DNA of 64,000 nt from DATIYF01 sp035517775 (GTDB lineage: Bacteria > Acidobacteriota > Terriglobia > Terriglobales > Acidobacteriaceae). The stretch is taken from the NCBI GenBank assembly GCA_035517775.1, contig DATIYF010000123.1, positions 62,001 through 126,000 of the forward strand, written 5' to 3'. Position 1 is the stretch's first letter; every line of letters begins with the position of its first letter. The notes beneath the pieces are model-generated. The model was not told where the DNA came from and searched no databases. It saw only the letters and a program-made list of their open reading frames with translations. The position numbers were made by a program, and so were the translations under genes. Of this stretch, positions 53,839 to 63,024 are shown piece by piece.

Positions 53839-54822
53839 TCACTTTGCTGCCACGCTGTGCATTTCGCGGACTTTGTTGGTCAACTCAGGCAGGAACTCCA
53901 GGATGTCGTCCACGATTCCGACATCCGCCACCTGAAAGATCGGGGCCTTAGGATTCTTGTTGATCGCAATGATGTAGGGACTGCCTTTGAGGCCGGCCAG
54001 GTGCTGGAACGCGCCGCTGATACCACAGGCCAGATAGACCTTGGGCTTTACGGTCTTTCCAGACGATCCCACTTGCCGCGACTTCTCCAGCCACTTAGCA
54101 TCCACCACCGGGCGGGAGCAACTTACCGCCGCTCCCATGGCCTCGGCCAGGTCGTGGGCAATGCTGATGTTGTCTTTTTCCTGAATACCGCGGCCTACGG
54201 AGACCAGCACCGTGTGTTTGGTGATGTCTACTTCCCCGGCTTCGGCGGCAATGGTCTCGAGATAACGCCGTCCTGCGCTCAGCGCTCCAACATCCAGCGA
54301 CCGGTCTACCACCAGTCCACTGACGCCGGACTTTTCCAACGGCTTGAAGGCGCCGGGGCGCACCGTTATGACAGCCCCTGACGAGATGTCGCATTTCACA
54401 TGTGTACTCACCTGCCCGCCAAATTCGTGCCGAACAACTTTGAGCGATGCGCCTTCCAGGCCTTCGATTCCCAGAACATCGGAGACGTACGCCGCATTCA
54501 GTTTGATGGAAAGACCCGGCGCCAAATCAATTCCGAAGTGCTCATGTGCCACCAGTACAAGGCTTCCGGGCGGCACAATTTTCACTACGGCCTTGCGGAT
54601 CAGTTCGGCGTTGGGATAGGAGAGAGCGTCATTGGCCACCTTCCAGATCTCGCCATAGAAGGGTTGGAGGCTCGCGCAGACGGCATCGAGTTCCGCGCCT
54701 GAACCTGTGACGACGGCTGTCAACTGCGCGGAGGAGTCAATCTTCCTCGCTGCCGTGGCGAGTTCAAAGGCGGTGTCCATGACGCCGCCCTTATGTGCGA
54801 TGTAAGCGAATATGCGCGTCAT
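53839..54822 (-). CDS. etfA: Electron transfer flavoprotein alpha subunit
   Basis: This 327-aa EtfA has the N-terminal ETF domain and the C-terminal FAD domain, seen in RQVGSSGKTVKPKVYLACGI, then SGAFQHLAG and AINKNPKAPIFQVADVGIV. It accepts electrons from the acyl-CoA dehydrogenase encoded next and passes them on through EtfB. Its ATG shares one base with the etfB stop (TAATG), so the subunits are coupled. The length is typical. Confidence 0.95.
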   Translation of the reverse strand: MTRIFAYIAHKGGVMDTAFELATAARKIDSSAQLTAVVTGSGAELDAVCASLQPFYGEIWKVANDALSYPNAELIRKAVVKIVPPGSLVLVAHEHFGIDLAPGLSIKLNAAYVSDVLGIEGLEGASLKVVRHEFGGQVSTHVKCDISSGAVITVRPGAFKPLEKSGVSGLVVDRSLDVGALSAGRRYLETIAAEAGEVDITKHTVLVSVGRGIQEKDNISIAHDLAEAMGAAVSCSRPVVDAKWLEKSRQVGSSGKTVKPKVYLACGISGAFQHLAGLKGSPYIIAINKNPKAPIFQVADVGIVDDILEFLPELTNKVREMHSVAAK

Positions 54823-55613
54823 TACTTTAAGCCTCCTTGGGCTGCCAGTAGCTCCGCAACTTTCTCGACGTTTTCTTCGCGGCTGCCAGTCAGCATCTTG
54901 GCGCCCTTGCCGAGCACCGGGACGAAGTAGTCCACCCGCTTAATCTTGGCGGCGGATTCCCCGACCGTGGACAAAGCGACACGGAGGTCCGAAGCGCCAT
55001 AAGTCGGAATCGGCAACGACTGCGCCGCGCGTATGCCTTTCATTCCGACGTAGCGCGGCTCGTTGATGCCGGTCTGGATGGAGAGCACGCAGGGCAGGTC
55101 AATCTCACTGATCTCCTTGTTGCCGCCCTCGATCTCCCGGCTGATTCTTAGCTTCTTGCCCTCGAGGACTTCGATCGAAGTCAGCAATGAGGCGAAGGGA
55201 TAGTCGAGCATTGCGGCCAGCATCCCGCCGACCTGCGCGCCGCCGTCCTCGGCCTGGACCCCGGTGAGAATCAGGTCGTAATTGCCCTGCTGCACAAAGC
55301 CCTTCAAAATCGTGGCGATGCCGCGTCCGTCCGATCCCGTGAAGGCATCATCGGTGAGCAAAATGCCGTGGTTTGCGCCCATGGCCATCTCCCGCCGCAG
55401 GATCTCCTCGTCGTCTTCGCTGCCCACCGTGACTACGCTGACCGAGCCACCAACTTTGGCCACAATTTGCAGTGCCTCTTCCACGGCATAGTTGTCCGGT
55501 TCGTTGATGGAATAAACCAACTCGTCGCGCTCAATGTCGTTACCAGCGCTATTGAGCTGAATCTCGTTTTCTGAGGTGTCAGGCACCCTTCTTACGCAAA
55601 CTAGAATTTCCAC
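54822..55613 (-). CDS. etfB: Electron transfer flavoprotein beta subunit
   Basis: This 263-aa EtfB starts with GTG 55611-55613, preceded by AGGAGGT. It has the typical N-terminus MEILVCVRRVPDTSE, the AMP/FAD-contacting GSEDDEEILRREMAMGANHG, the signature GVQAEDGGAQVGGMLA, and a C-terminal arm. It forms a dimer with EtfA. The gene starts two bases after the stop of the Fe-S membrane protein gene. Confidence 0.95.
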   Translation of the reverse strand: MEILVCVRRVPDTSENEIQLNSAGNDIERDELVYSINEPDNYAVEEALQIVAKVGGSVSVVTVGSEDDEEILRREMAMGANHGILLTDDAFTGSDGRGIATILKGFVQQGNYDLILTGVQAEDGGAQVGGMLAAMLDYPFASLLTSIEVLEGKKLRISREIEGGNKEISEIDLPCVLSIQTGINEPRYVGMKGIRAAQSLPIPTYGASDLRVALSTVGESAAKIKRVDYFVPVLGKGAKMLTGSREENVEKVAELLAAQGGLK

Positions 55614-55615
55614 GT

Positions 55616-57763
55616 TTACCTCCTCGCGATGGCTCTTTCCTGCATGTCAGGCTGAGTCGAACTGGGCTCGAGCGGGCAGGCGGGGACGCCTGTCTCTGCG
55701 CGCGCAATCTGTTGCTCAGTCAGTTCCGCCAGATCGATGGCAGCCATCTTTCCTTCCAGGCCCGCGACTTTGATCGCATCCTCGATATTGGCCAGGCAGA
55801 ACGGACACGCCGTGACAATCACGTTGGCCCCGGCCTCGGCGGCCATGCGCACACGCTTCACTCCAATTCGCTCTTCTTCTTTCGGCTCGTAAAACAACAT
55901 CAGCCCGCCTCCGCCGCAGCAGAACGAGCGGTCGCGGGAACGCTTCATCTCCACTCGCCGCAGGCCAGGAATGGCATCAAGCACTTCACGCGGGTCGTCA
56001 TACACCTGGTTGTGGCGGCCCAGATAGCAGGGATCGTGGTAGGTATAGACCTTGTCGCTACCCGCGACCGGATTGAACTTGATCTTCCCTGATTTCACTT
56101 CGCGCGCGATCAGCTGGCTAATGTGCTCAACCGGTGGAACCCCCGTATAGTCATGCTTCAACGCGTTGTAAGCGTGCGGATCGGCGGTGACGATGCGCTG
56201 AACCCCTGCCGCCTTGATCGCCTCGGTGTTGTGGTCACGAAGCACCATGAACAGCGCTTCTTCGCCGAAACGGCGAACTTCGTGCCCACTGTCTTTCTCC
56301 AGCGTGCCGAGGATTCCGAAGTCCTCGCCGACGTGGTCCAGAATCCTGGCAGTCGCGCGGGCAATGGACTGCATGCGGTTGTCGTAGGATGTGATACTGT
56401 CCACGAAAAACAACCTGTCAGCGCCATTTGTCTGATTAAGCGTCTTGACCGGGCAGGGTTGCTGGAAGTCCTTGGCCGTAGTCCACTCGGCCCGCTTCTT
56501 CTCCATCTTTCCGTACGGATTGCCTCGGCTCTCCAGCGCCTTCAGCGGCTTTTGCAGCGACTGGGGCACGTTGCCGTCGTCAATCAACCCGCGGCGCAGA
56601 TCCACGATCTTGTCTATGTATTCGACCAGCAGCGGGCACTCCGCCTCACAAGCCCCACAGGTCGTGCAAGACCAGATTTCGTCTTCTGAATAGATATTTC
56701 CCACCAGCGCTCTGCCATTGCCGCTGTGCCCAAACATCGGGTAGTGCTGGAAGGCGTAGTCCCGCGCCTTGATGGTGATGAACCGCGGCGAAAGCGGTCT
56801 GCCCGCCGCGTTGGCCGGGCAGTTATCGGAGCAGCGCCCGCAGTCGGCGCAGGAGTAGAAATCCAGCATGTGTTTCCAGGTGAAGTCCTCGAAGGTCTTC
56901 ACGCCAAACGACTTCACCTGGCCCAGATGTTCATCGCTGATCCCCCACCTCACGGGCTTCAGCCTGTTTTTGTCCAGCTTGGAGAAATACACGTTGAACA
57001 ACGACGTCTCCACATGGAACTGGATCCCAAATGGCCGATAGCAGAGCAGGAAATAGAACGTGATTTCGTGAAGCAGATAGCCGCTGAAATAAAGCTTGCC
57101 AAGCGTGGAAACTGGAAATGAAACGAATAGCATTTTGAGCAGCCAGGGAAGCGACAGCGCCGCGCTGAATTCGGCGATTTCTCCGGCCTGCATCTGAGCC
57201 GCCGCCTTCGCAGCTTCAAAGCCGCTGTCCGCAACCATTAGGATGGCAATCAGGACCAGCAGGAAGATCGCGTCGGCTTTATGCGCTTTCCCAAACTTTG
57301 CCGGCACCTCATAGCGCGCCGGCTTGAACACTACCCTGCGCACAATTGCGAATACCATGCAGAGGAAAACCACGGTTGCCGCGTAGTCAGTGAGCACTTC
57401 ATAGACATGCCCGGCCTCTCCTGAAAGTCCGGGCATCACGAAGTTCTGCGAGACGCCCACGATCAGCACGGTGAAAGCCCGCATCGCCAGTAGGATGAAT
57501 CCAGCGAAGATCAAAATGTGCATGAGGCCGGCGGTCTTGTAACGCGGATGTTTCCACTGCCCCATCCAGAATTTCAGGACTTTTCCCATGCGGGCCAGCG
57601 GCCGGTCAAAACGTAGATCGCGTTCGGCGCGGAGCAGCGGTACCAGGCGCCTCGCCACGATGTAGGCGAAGGAGGCGGCACCTAACAAATGGATGAACAA
57701 GAAGAGACCGTATCCCTGTGTCAACCAGGAGGTTAACGAGGCAGTGATCTGAATTCCGTGCAT
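55616..57763 (-). CDS. Membrane Fe-S oxidoreductase, ETF:quinone oxidoreductase-like
   Basis: This 715-aa protein has an N-terminal membrane part of about six helices resembling the haem-b NarI/gamma subunit (from LFLFIHLLGAASFAYIVARR). Two 4Fe-4S motifs follow (CADCGRCSDNCPA and CTTCGACEAECPL), then a CCG-type heterodisulfide-reductase domain (HDPCYLGRHNQVYDDP, SFCCGGGG). Next to etfBA it fits the EtfAB:(mena)quinone oxidoreductase type that delivers ETF electrons to the quinone pool. Its stop lies two bases from etfB. Confidence 0.88.
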   Translation of the reverse strand: MHGIQITASLTSWLTQGYGLFLFIHLLGAASFAYIVARRLVPLLRAERDLRFDRPLARMGKVLKFWMGQWKHPRYKTAGLMHILIFAGFILLAMRAFTVLIVGVSQNFVMPGLSGEAGHVYEVLTDYAATVVFLCMVFAIVRRVVFKPARYEVPAKFGKAHKADAIFLLVLIAILMVADSGFEAAKAAAQMQAGEIAEFSAALSLPWLLKMLFVSFPVSTLGKLYFSGYLLHEITFYFLLCYRPFGIQFHVETSLFNVYFSKLDKNRLKPVRWGISDEHLGQVKSFGVKTFEDFTWKHMLDFYSCADCGRCSDNCPANAAGRPLSPRFITIKARDYAFQHYPMFGHSGNGRALVGNIYSEDEIWSCTTCGACEAECPLLVEYIDKIVDLRRGLIDDGNVPQSLQKPLKALESRGNPYGKMEKKRAEWTTAKDFQQPCPVKTLNQTNGADRLFFVDSITSYDNRMQSIARATARILDHVGEDFGILGTLEKDSGHEVRRFGEEALFMVLRDHNTEAIKAAGVQRIVTADPHAYNALKHDYTGVPPVEHISQLIAREVKSGKIKFNPVAGSDKVYTYHDPCYLGRHNQVYDDPREVLDAIPGLRRVEMKRSRDRSFCCGGGGLMLFYEPKEEERIGVKRVRMAAEAGANVIVTACPFCLANIEDAIKVAGLEGKMAAIDLAELTEQQIARAETGVPACPLEPSSTQPDMQERAIARR

Positions 57764-57822
57764 AACGTACAGCCTTTCGCAAGAGAAACTAGCCGTGCCG
57801 CGTTGCGAATGCCCCCGAGGTC

Positions 57823-59412
57823 CTATGCGATCAACTTCGTCAGGACTTCATGTTCCTCTTCAGTCGCAGGAGCGGGTTGCGCTGGTTGGGCTGAAGAGGG
57901 AGGAACTGTCAGGGGGATGGAAACCCGAACCATTGGCGGCTCGCCTTTCGGCACTTGTTTCTTCTTGGAAGTCTTTCGCCGCGCCGGTTTCTTGCGTGGC
58001 GGCTCGAACCCGGCCCGTTCTCGCAATTCTAGGAAGCTCAATTTCAGCAGCTCTTCCAGGCGCCGCAAATCGGGTGCGGCGTGTACGTCTCCGCTGAATC
58101 CAAAAAATATCGAGCCGTCGTAGCTCAGCACGGCGCAGTTGACCGCCATCTCGCCGCCCACCGGCACATACGGATACCAGGTCAGCATCTTGTGCCCGAG
58201 CAGGTAGAGCGGATACTGTGGCCCCGGAACATTCGTGCAAACCAGGTTGAAGGGCGTGATTGGCAGGCGGCTCACAGCCGGGCCCGCGAGCGCCTGCAAC
58301 GCGGTTGGGAACATTCCAATCAAACCGCCCGTCAGGCTGACTAACTCGGCCGCATGCGCATGTTTGAGGAACTCAGTCCTGCGGTGCACGGCCACCAACA
58401 GCTTCTGAGGGTCGCGAATATCCAGCGGCACGGTAACCGGAACCAAAGAAATTCGGTTCCCCAATTCACTCGCGCTATCCTTGCCACGCAGGTTGACTGG
58501 CACCATCATGCGAAAAAGCCGCTCTTTGACTGGATCGCCGTGCAATTCCACGTAGCGCCGGACTGTCGCCGTCACCAGCGCCAGAATCACGTCATTCACG
58601 CTGGTCCCGAAGGTGTGGCAGATGGCCTTGACCTCGGCCAGCGGAATGTCCGCCCAGGCAAACTTCTGCGGCCCGCAGTAGGGGATGTTGAACCGCAGCC
58701 GCTCTGTGAAGGCGCTTAGTTCCGGGAGCAAGTTCGAAAGCTCCTCGGCCGGGAAAAAGCTGCCGCCGCTGGCAGCAGCTCGCTCCGCCATGTTGAGCAG
58801 ATCGGCTAGTGCCGAGAGGATCCGCCTCATGAAATCCGAATAGGAATCCACGAAGCCAGAGGTGAGGGAAGTCAGCGGGTCGCGCGGTTTGGGGACCTGG
58901 AAACGCAGCTTCTTCTTGCGCAGCCGCGGAGCCTCGGGGCTCGCGTCGAGCAGTACGTTCATGATGCCCACTCCGGCGATGCCATCCGCCAGACAATGGT
59001 GCAGGCGGATGATCAACCCGGTCCGATTGCCCTTCAATCCCTGCACCAGAGTTATGTCCCACAGCGGATGCTGCCGGTCCATCACCTGGCTGAAGAGCTT
59101 CCCCGCGACCGCCTTGAGTTCAGTGTCAGTACCGTGCTTGAGCGTTACTTTGCGCACATGGCGGCGGAGATCAAACGCCGGGTCGTACTCCCAGCTGGGC
59201 AAGCCAATCCCCAGCGGGGCTGACACCACGCGCTTGAGATAGCGCGGGATGGCCGGCAGCTTGGATTCCACGAACTGAACGCAGTCTTCAAACGGGACTT
59301 GGCCCTCAAACATGCAGACACTAGCCACGTTTAGTGGCATCCCTTCTCGCTCCAGATGCAGAAAGACCGTGTCACCCCAGGAAAGACGGTCACTTTGCTG
59401 ATGGTTCTGCAT
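57823..59412 (-). CDS. Wax ester synthase/diacylglycerol acyltransferase (WS/DGAT)
   Basis: This 529-aa acyltransferase esterifies acyl-CoA with a fatty alcohol or diacylglycerol. It has the catalytic HHCLADG (138-144, family HHxxxDG), SVNDVILALV and the NVPGP motif near residue 430. A basic, Pro-rich C-terminal tail (PPRKKPARRKTSKKKQVPKG) extends beyond the usual ~460 aa. AAGGAG precedes the ATG. It lies 10 bases after the STAS gene and downstream of AdhE, which could provide the alcohol. This pairing is the main reason to think the cluster makes wax esters. Confidence 0.9.
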   Translation of the reverse strand: MQNHQQSDRLSWGDTVFLHLEREGMPLNVASVCMFEGQVPFEDCVQFVESKLPAIPRYLKRVVSAPLGIGLPSWEYDPAFDLRRHVRKVTLKHGTDTELKAVAGKLFSQVMDRQHPLWDITLVQGLKGNRTGLIIRLHHCLADGIAGVGIMNVLLDASPEAPRLRKKKLRFQVPKPRDPLTSLTSGFVDSYSDFMRRILSALADLLNMAERAAASGGSFFPAEELSNLLPELSAFTERLRFNIPYCGPQKFAWADIPLAEVKAICHTFGTSVNDVILALVTATVRRYVELHGDPVKERLFRMMVPVNLRGKDSASELGNRISLVPVTVPLDIRDPQKLLVAVHRRTEFLKHAHAAELVSLTGGLIGMFPTALQALAGPAVSRLPITPFNLVCTNVPGPQYPLYLLGHKMLTWYPYVPVGGEMAVNCAVLSYDGSIFFGFSGDVHAAPDLRRLEELLKLSFLELRERAGFEPPRKKPARRKTSKKKQVPKGEPPMVRVSIPLTVPPSSAQPAQPAPATEEEHEVLTKLIA

Positions 59413-59422
59413 GACAAGCTCC

Positions 59423-59722
59423 TTAGCCGTTTGCTCGCTGCGCGTTGGCGTTCGCGAACGAAAATTTCGGGGCCAGTCTCACCAGCTTGAGCACCTTGTA
59501 AACGTGCACGTTGACTCCCTGGAGCACGACTTTGACGGCCCTCTCTTCGGCCCTTTGAGCGAGTTCTTCCAGGGCTAAGATCGCGCTCGGGTAAATGTGG
59601 GTCAGGCCCGAGAAATCGAGCACCATTTCGCCTTCGGCGCTGTTCAATTTTTCTCCTGCTTCCTGCAAGAAAGGAGCCAGGTGCTGTCTCTCCAGCTTGA
59701 GTAACACTGTCACCGTTGCCAT
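59423..59722 (-). CDS. STAS-domain protein
   Basis: This 99-aa single-domain protein has the STAS core VLDFSGLTHIYPSAILALEE, similar to anti-sigma-factor antagonists such as SpoIIAA. A Ser occurs in the YPSAIL region where SpoIIAA-type proteins are phosphorylated. It lies 15 bases after adhE and 10 bases before the acyltransferase gene, so it is co-expressed with them. It may be a partner-switch regulator of the lipid genes or a binding partner of an enzyme. No cognate kinase or sigma factor lies nearby. Confidence 0.75.
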   Translation of the reverse strand: MATVTVLLKLERQHLAPFLQEAGEKLNSAEGEMVLDFSGLTHIYPSAILALEELAQRAEERAVKVVLQGVNVHVYKVLKLVRLAPKFSFANANAQRANG

Positions 59723-59737
59723 ACCTGCCGCCCTCCA

Positions 59738-62404
59738 CTACGCAGTTTGTTGTTGGAGCGAGGCAACCGCTTGCGCCGCGCTTCTTCCTTCGTAGGCCCG
59801 CCAGAACAGCTCAATCAGTTCGCTCATCAGGGGCATGCGAGGGTTGGAACGCCACGAGGGATCGTCGAACGCAGTTTTGACCAACTCGGGTAGGGCACGT
59901 TCGAAGTCCGCCCTGGCGATTCCCATCTCGGCAATGGACCGTGGGAATCCCAGCCGGCCGAGGAGTCGTTCGACCGCCGTGATCAGGCGCGTCACTTTCT
60001 CATCGGTTGTCTCGCCGCCAAGACCCAACAAATCCGCGACCGCAGCGTATTTCTTGTGTGCCACATAGCCCTGCTGGTAAGGCGAAGGCATGAACTTGGT
60101 GGGGACGGCGGCGTTATAGGCCATCACATGCGGCAACATGAGCGCATTGGCGCGGCCGTGCGCCACCCCGAAACGTGCTCCGAAAGCATGGGCCAGCGCG
60201 TGGTTCACGCCCACCGAGGCATTGGAGAATGCCATGGCGGCGATGCACGCCGCGTTGTGCATCATGCAGCGCGCTTCTTCGTTGTTGGGTTGCTCAAAGG
60301 CAATGGGGAGATACTTGAACACCATTCGAATGGCCTGCATGGCGTTGGAATCGGTGTAGGGTGAAGCGTAGTTTGAGACTCCTGCCTCCAGCGCATGGGT
60401 CAGACAGTCAATGCCCGTGTCCGTAGTCAGGCCTTTCGGCATGGACATCACAAACTGCGGATCAACAATCGCCACGTCCGGGCTGAGCGAATAGTCGGCC
60501 AGCGTGACTTTGCAACCCCGCTGTCTATCCATCAGCACGGCAAACGGAGTGACCTCGCTGCCGGTCCCACTGGTAGTTGAAATGGCAATCAACCGGGCCC
60601 GGTTTACTTTCTGGGTCGGGTACTCAACCACCCGCTTGCGCAGATCCAGAAATGGCGCGGCCAATTCTTCCAGGTCTGCATCCGGCGACTCGTACTGCAA
60701 CTTCATGATCTTGGCCGCATCAATCACCGAACCGCCACCGAGGGCGATGATCTGGTCGGCCTTGTAGAAGTTGAGTGTCTCCACTCCCTGAGCCACAACC
60801 TTCACTTCAGGCTCGGCGTCGGGAATTACCAGGACGTGCACGTGCGTTTCCGGCGGAATGTGGCGGCGCACGATGTCCACGTGCCCAATCCGCTCCAGCG
60901 CTTGGTTAGTAACGATGATGGTGCAGCGCGACGGGAACTGGCGCACATTCTCCACGGCATTCATATTGAAGTAAATCTGGTTGGGTACACGGAACCACAT
61001 ATGGGCTTGTGTCCTTTTAGCTAGGCGCTTGATGTTGAGGTAGTGATAGATGTTGAGGTTGTCGGTAGTGCTGTTGCCGCCGCCGGTGCCGCAGCCGAAT
61101 GAAAACGTCGGGACCAGATCGTTGTAAACCGCGCCCAGCGCCCCGATCGAACCGGGCGAGTTCACGATGATGCGCCCCGCGTTGATCACCTCGCTGAATT
61201 GCCGGACCACCTCTTCGTTCCGCGAGAAAATGACCGCCGTGTGCCCCAGCCCTCCGGCATGGTTTACGTCCACGCAGACTTTAAGAGCTTCATCCACGGA
61301 TTTCGCACGATAGACGGCGAGTACCGGGAACAACTTCTCAACCGAGAGCGGATGCTCGCGCCCGACGCCCCTGATCGGTGCGATCAGCAGCTTGGTGCCG
61401 GGCTCCACAGACAAACCGATGAAGCGGGCTATGTCCGTGGCCTTCTGCCCCACCGCCATGGGTTGCATCAACCCGGTGCCGGGATCAATGACGGTGCGCG
61501 CAAGCATTTCCGTTTCTTTCTGGGAGCAAATGTGCGCTCCCAGGCCGGCAAATCTCTTCAGGGCTGCGTCGTAAATCTCGTCATCAATCACCACCGTCTG
61601 CTCCGAGGCGCAGATGGTCCCGTTGTCAAAGGTCTTCGAAATGATGATGTCCACCACCGAGGTGTTCAGGTCGGCCGTTTTTTCCAGATACACGGCCGTA
61701 TTTCCGGGGCCCACGCCTAAAGCCGGCTTGCCTGAGCTATAAGCGGCCTTGACCGCACCCGGCCCGCCGGTGGCGTCAATCAAGCCGACGTCCTTGTGTT
61801 TCATCAGGAAGGCGTTGTCTTGAAGGGTGTGCGACTCCAGGCAGCTGAATACGCCTTCCGGCGCACCGTGCTTCACTGCGGTCTCATACATGATCCGCAC
61901 CGCTTCGGCACAGCAGCGCCAGGCTTTCGGGTGCGGGCTGAAAATTACCGCATTCCGCGTCTTGACCGCCAGGATGCACTTGAACAGGGCCGTCGAGGTT
62001 GGGTTGGTGATCGGCAGGAGAGAAAGGATCACTCCGATCGGCTCTGCCACTTCCATCAGATTGCGTTCGGGGAACTCGCGAATAACGCCAACCGTATGCT
62101 TGTCTTTGATGAAGTTGTAGGCAAACTCGGTGGCCACCATGTTCTTGATGACCTTGTCTTCCATAACCCCCAGCCGGGTCTCTTCGACTGCCAGACCGGC
62201 CAGGTGTTGCGCCTGCTCCAGGCCGGCCAGAACCATCGGCTTGACGATGCGGTCAACTTCTTCCTGGGTATATTGGGTAAAGACGGCGGCTGCGATCCTG
62301 GCTTGATTGATCAGCTTTTCCAGGTAGGCGGTTCGTTCTGCGCTGAGGGTATCTGCGGCCAGCGGGACCTGGACCCGCTCTTGCACTGCTTCACTCGTGA
62401 TCAT
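59738..62404 (-). CDS. adhE: Bifunctional aldehyde/alcohol dehydrogenase
   Basis: This 888-aa AdhE has an N-terminal CoA-acylating aldehyde dehydrogenase (nucleophile C265 in FDNGTICASEQ) and a C-terminal iron-type alcohol dehydrogenase (NAD motif GGGSVIDAAK near 570; metal ligands in DCLTHALEA and NHALAHAFGARFGVAHGRAN). It reduces acyl-CoA through the aldehyde to the alcohol, classically acetyl-CoA to ethanol. As the first gene of the lipid cluster it may instead make the alcohol partner for the WS/DGAT enzyme (inference); a fermentative role is equally possible. Confidence 0.93.
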   Translation of the reverse strand: MITSEAVQERVQVPLAADTLSAERTAYLEKLINQARIAAAVFTQYTQEEVDRIVKPMVLAGLEQAQHLAGLAVEETRLGVMEDKVIKNMVATEFAYNFIKDKHTVGVIREFPERNLMEVAEPIGVILSLLPITNPTSTALFKCILAVKTRNAVIFSPHPKAWRCCAEAVRIMYETAVKHGAPEGVFSCLESHTLQDNAFLMKHKDVGLIDATGGPGAVKAAYSSGKPALGVGPGNTAVYLEKTADLNTSVVDIIISKTFDNGTICASEQTVVIDDEIYDAALKRFAGLGAHICSQKETEMLARTVIDPGTGLMQPMAVGQKATDIARFIGLSVEPGTKLLIAPIRGVGREHPLSVEKLFPVLAVYRAKSVDEALKVCVDVNHAGGLGHTAVIFSRNEEVVRQFSEVINAGRIIVNSPGSIGALGAVYNDLVPTFSFGCGTGGGNSTTDNLNIYHYLNIKRLAKRTQAHMWFRVPNQIYFNMNAVENVRQFPSRCTIIVTNQALERIGHVDIVRRHIPPETHVHVLVIPDAEPEVKVVAQGVETLNFYKADQIIALGGGSVIDAAKIMKLQYESPDADLEELAAPFLDLRKRVVEYPTQKVNRARLIAISTTSGTGSEVTPFAVLMDRQRGCKVTLADYSLSPDVAIVDPQFVMSMPKGLTTDTGIDCLTHALEAGVSNYASPYTDSNAMQAIRMVFKYLPIAFEQPNNEEARCMMHNAACIAAMAFSNASVGVNHALAHAFGARFGVAHGRANALMLPHVMAYNAAVPTKFMPSPYQQGYVAHKKYAAVADLLGLGGETTDEKVTRLITAVERLLGRLGFPRSIAEMGIARADFERALPELVKTAFDDPSWRSNPRMPLMSELIELFWRAYEGRSAAQAVASLQQQTA

Positions 62405-62531
62405 CGTTGCCCCCTGTACTTACGGGAGGGGCGCGTTACCTACGAGAAGCATGCTCACTCTTCAAACGTTCCCGGCGCTCATACCACGAAGGTGGGACAT
62501 AACCGATTGCCGGGCACACCTGCTCTGGTTC

Positions 62532-62918
62532 CTATGCGTAGTCGATGGGATGCCTCTCCAGCCAGCGCTCATCGCGAACCTTGCCGATGTTTTTCGCTGC
62601 GCCGGAGGCGACGCTCGCAACCATACGGCGGCTTCCCCAAATCACACCTGCCGCAAAGCCGATAACGCCACCGAGCACACCAAACGTCAATATACGACCT
62701 GCCGATCTCTGCCGGCTTTCCCGAGAGCCGCTCACCACGCCAAGGATGGTTCCCAAAGCGGCTGGCTTCAAGGCTTTCCGAACTGACTCGCTAAGAAACG
62801 GAGTAAGAGGTCTACCATTTAGAAATGCTTCCCGGCCGGAACGAGCTCCCTCCAGCCCAGAATCCAGAACCTTTCGGCCGTATTCAACTTCGGACCGCGA
62901 CCACTCGCATACGCCCAT
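62532..62918 (-). CDS. Hypothetical glycine-rich membrane protein, 128 aa
   Basis: This 128-aa protein has one clear hydrophobic, Gly-rich segment (ILTFGVLGGVIGFAAGVIWG, about 76-95) and a weaker one before it (ALKPAALGTILGVVSG). The C-terminus is basic and conserved-looking (KVRDERWLERHPIDYA). It is similar in style to small glycine-zipper membrane proteins. It lies 127 bases upstream of adhE on the same strand, with a consensus CRP/FNR-like site 91 bases before its start, so it may lead the lipid operon. Function unknown. Confidence 0.6.
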   Translation of the reverse strand: MGVCEWSRSEVEYGRKVLDSGLEGARSGREAFLNGRPLTPFLSESVRKALKPAALGTILGVVSGSRESRQRSAGRILTFGVLGGVIGFAAGVIWGSRRMVASVASGAAKNIGKVRDERWLERHPIDYA

Positions 62919-63008
62919 CTTCGCCTCACAACCCGGCCGATTGGAGATTTAACGCATTTACTAGACCACCGATAACTGACTGAATCCGTAGCGCCTGTCA
63001 CGGCTCAG

Positions 63009-63024
63009 TGTGAGTGGAGTCACA
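63009..63024. promoter_or_regulatory. Consensus CRP/FNR-type palindrome
   Basis: TGTGA-GTGGAG-TCACA matches the operator in all 10 half-site positions. It lies 91 bases before the 128-aa gene and is the nearest candidate control site for the 26-kb lipid cluster. Confidence 0.55.

Noticed and set aside
52149..55613. ACAD-EtfAB considered as the proven enoyl reductase of the synthase
   Set aside because: Position supports a link, but the same module serves ordinary beta-oxidation; kept only as one option.
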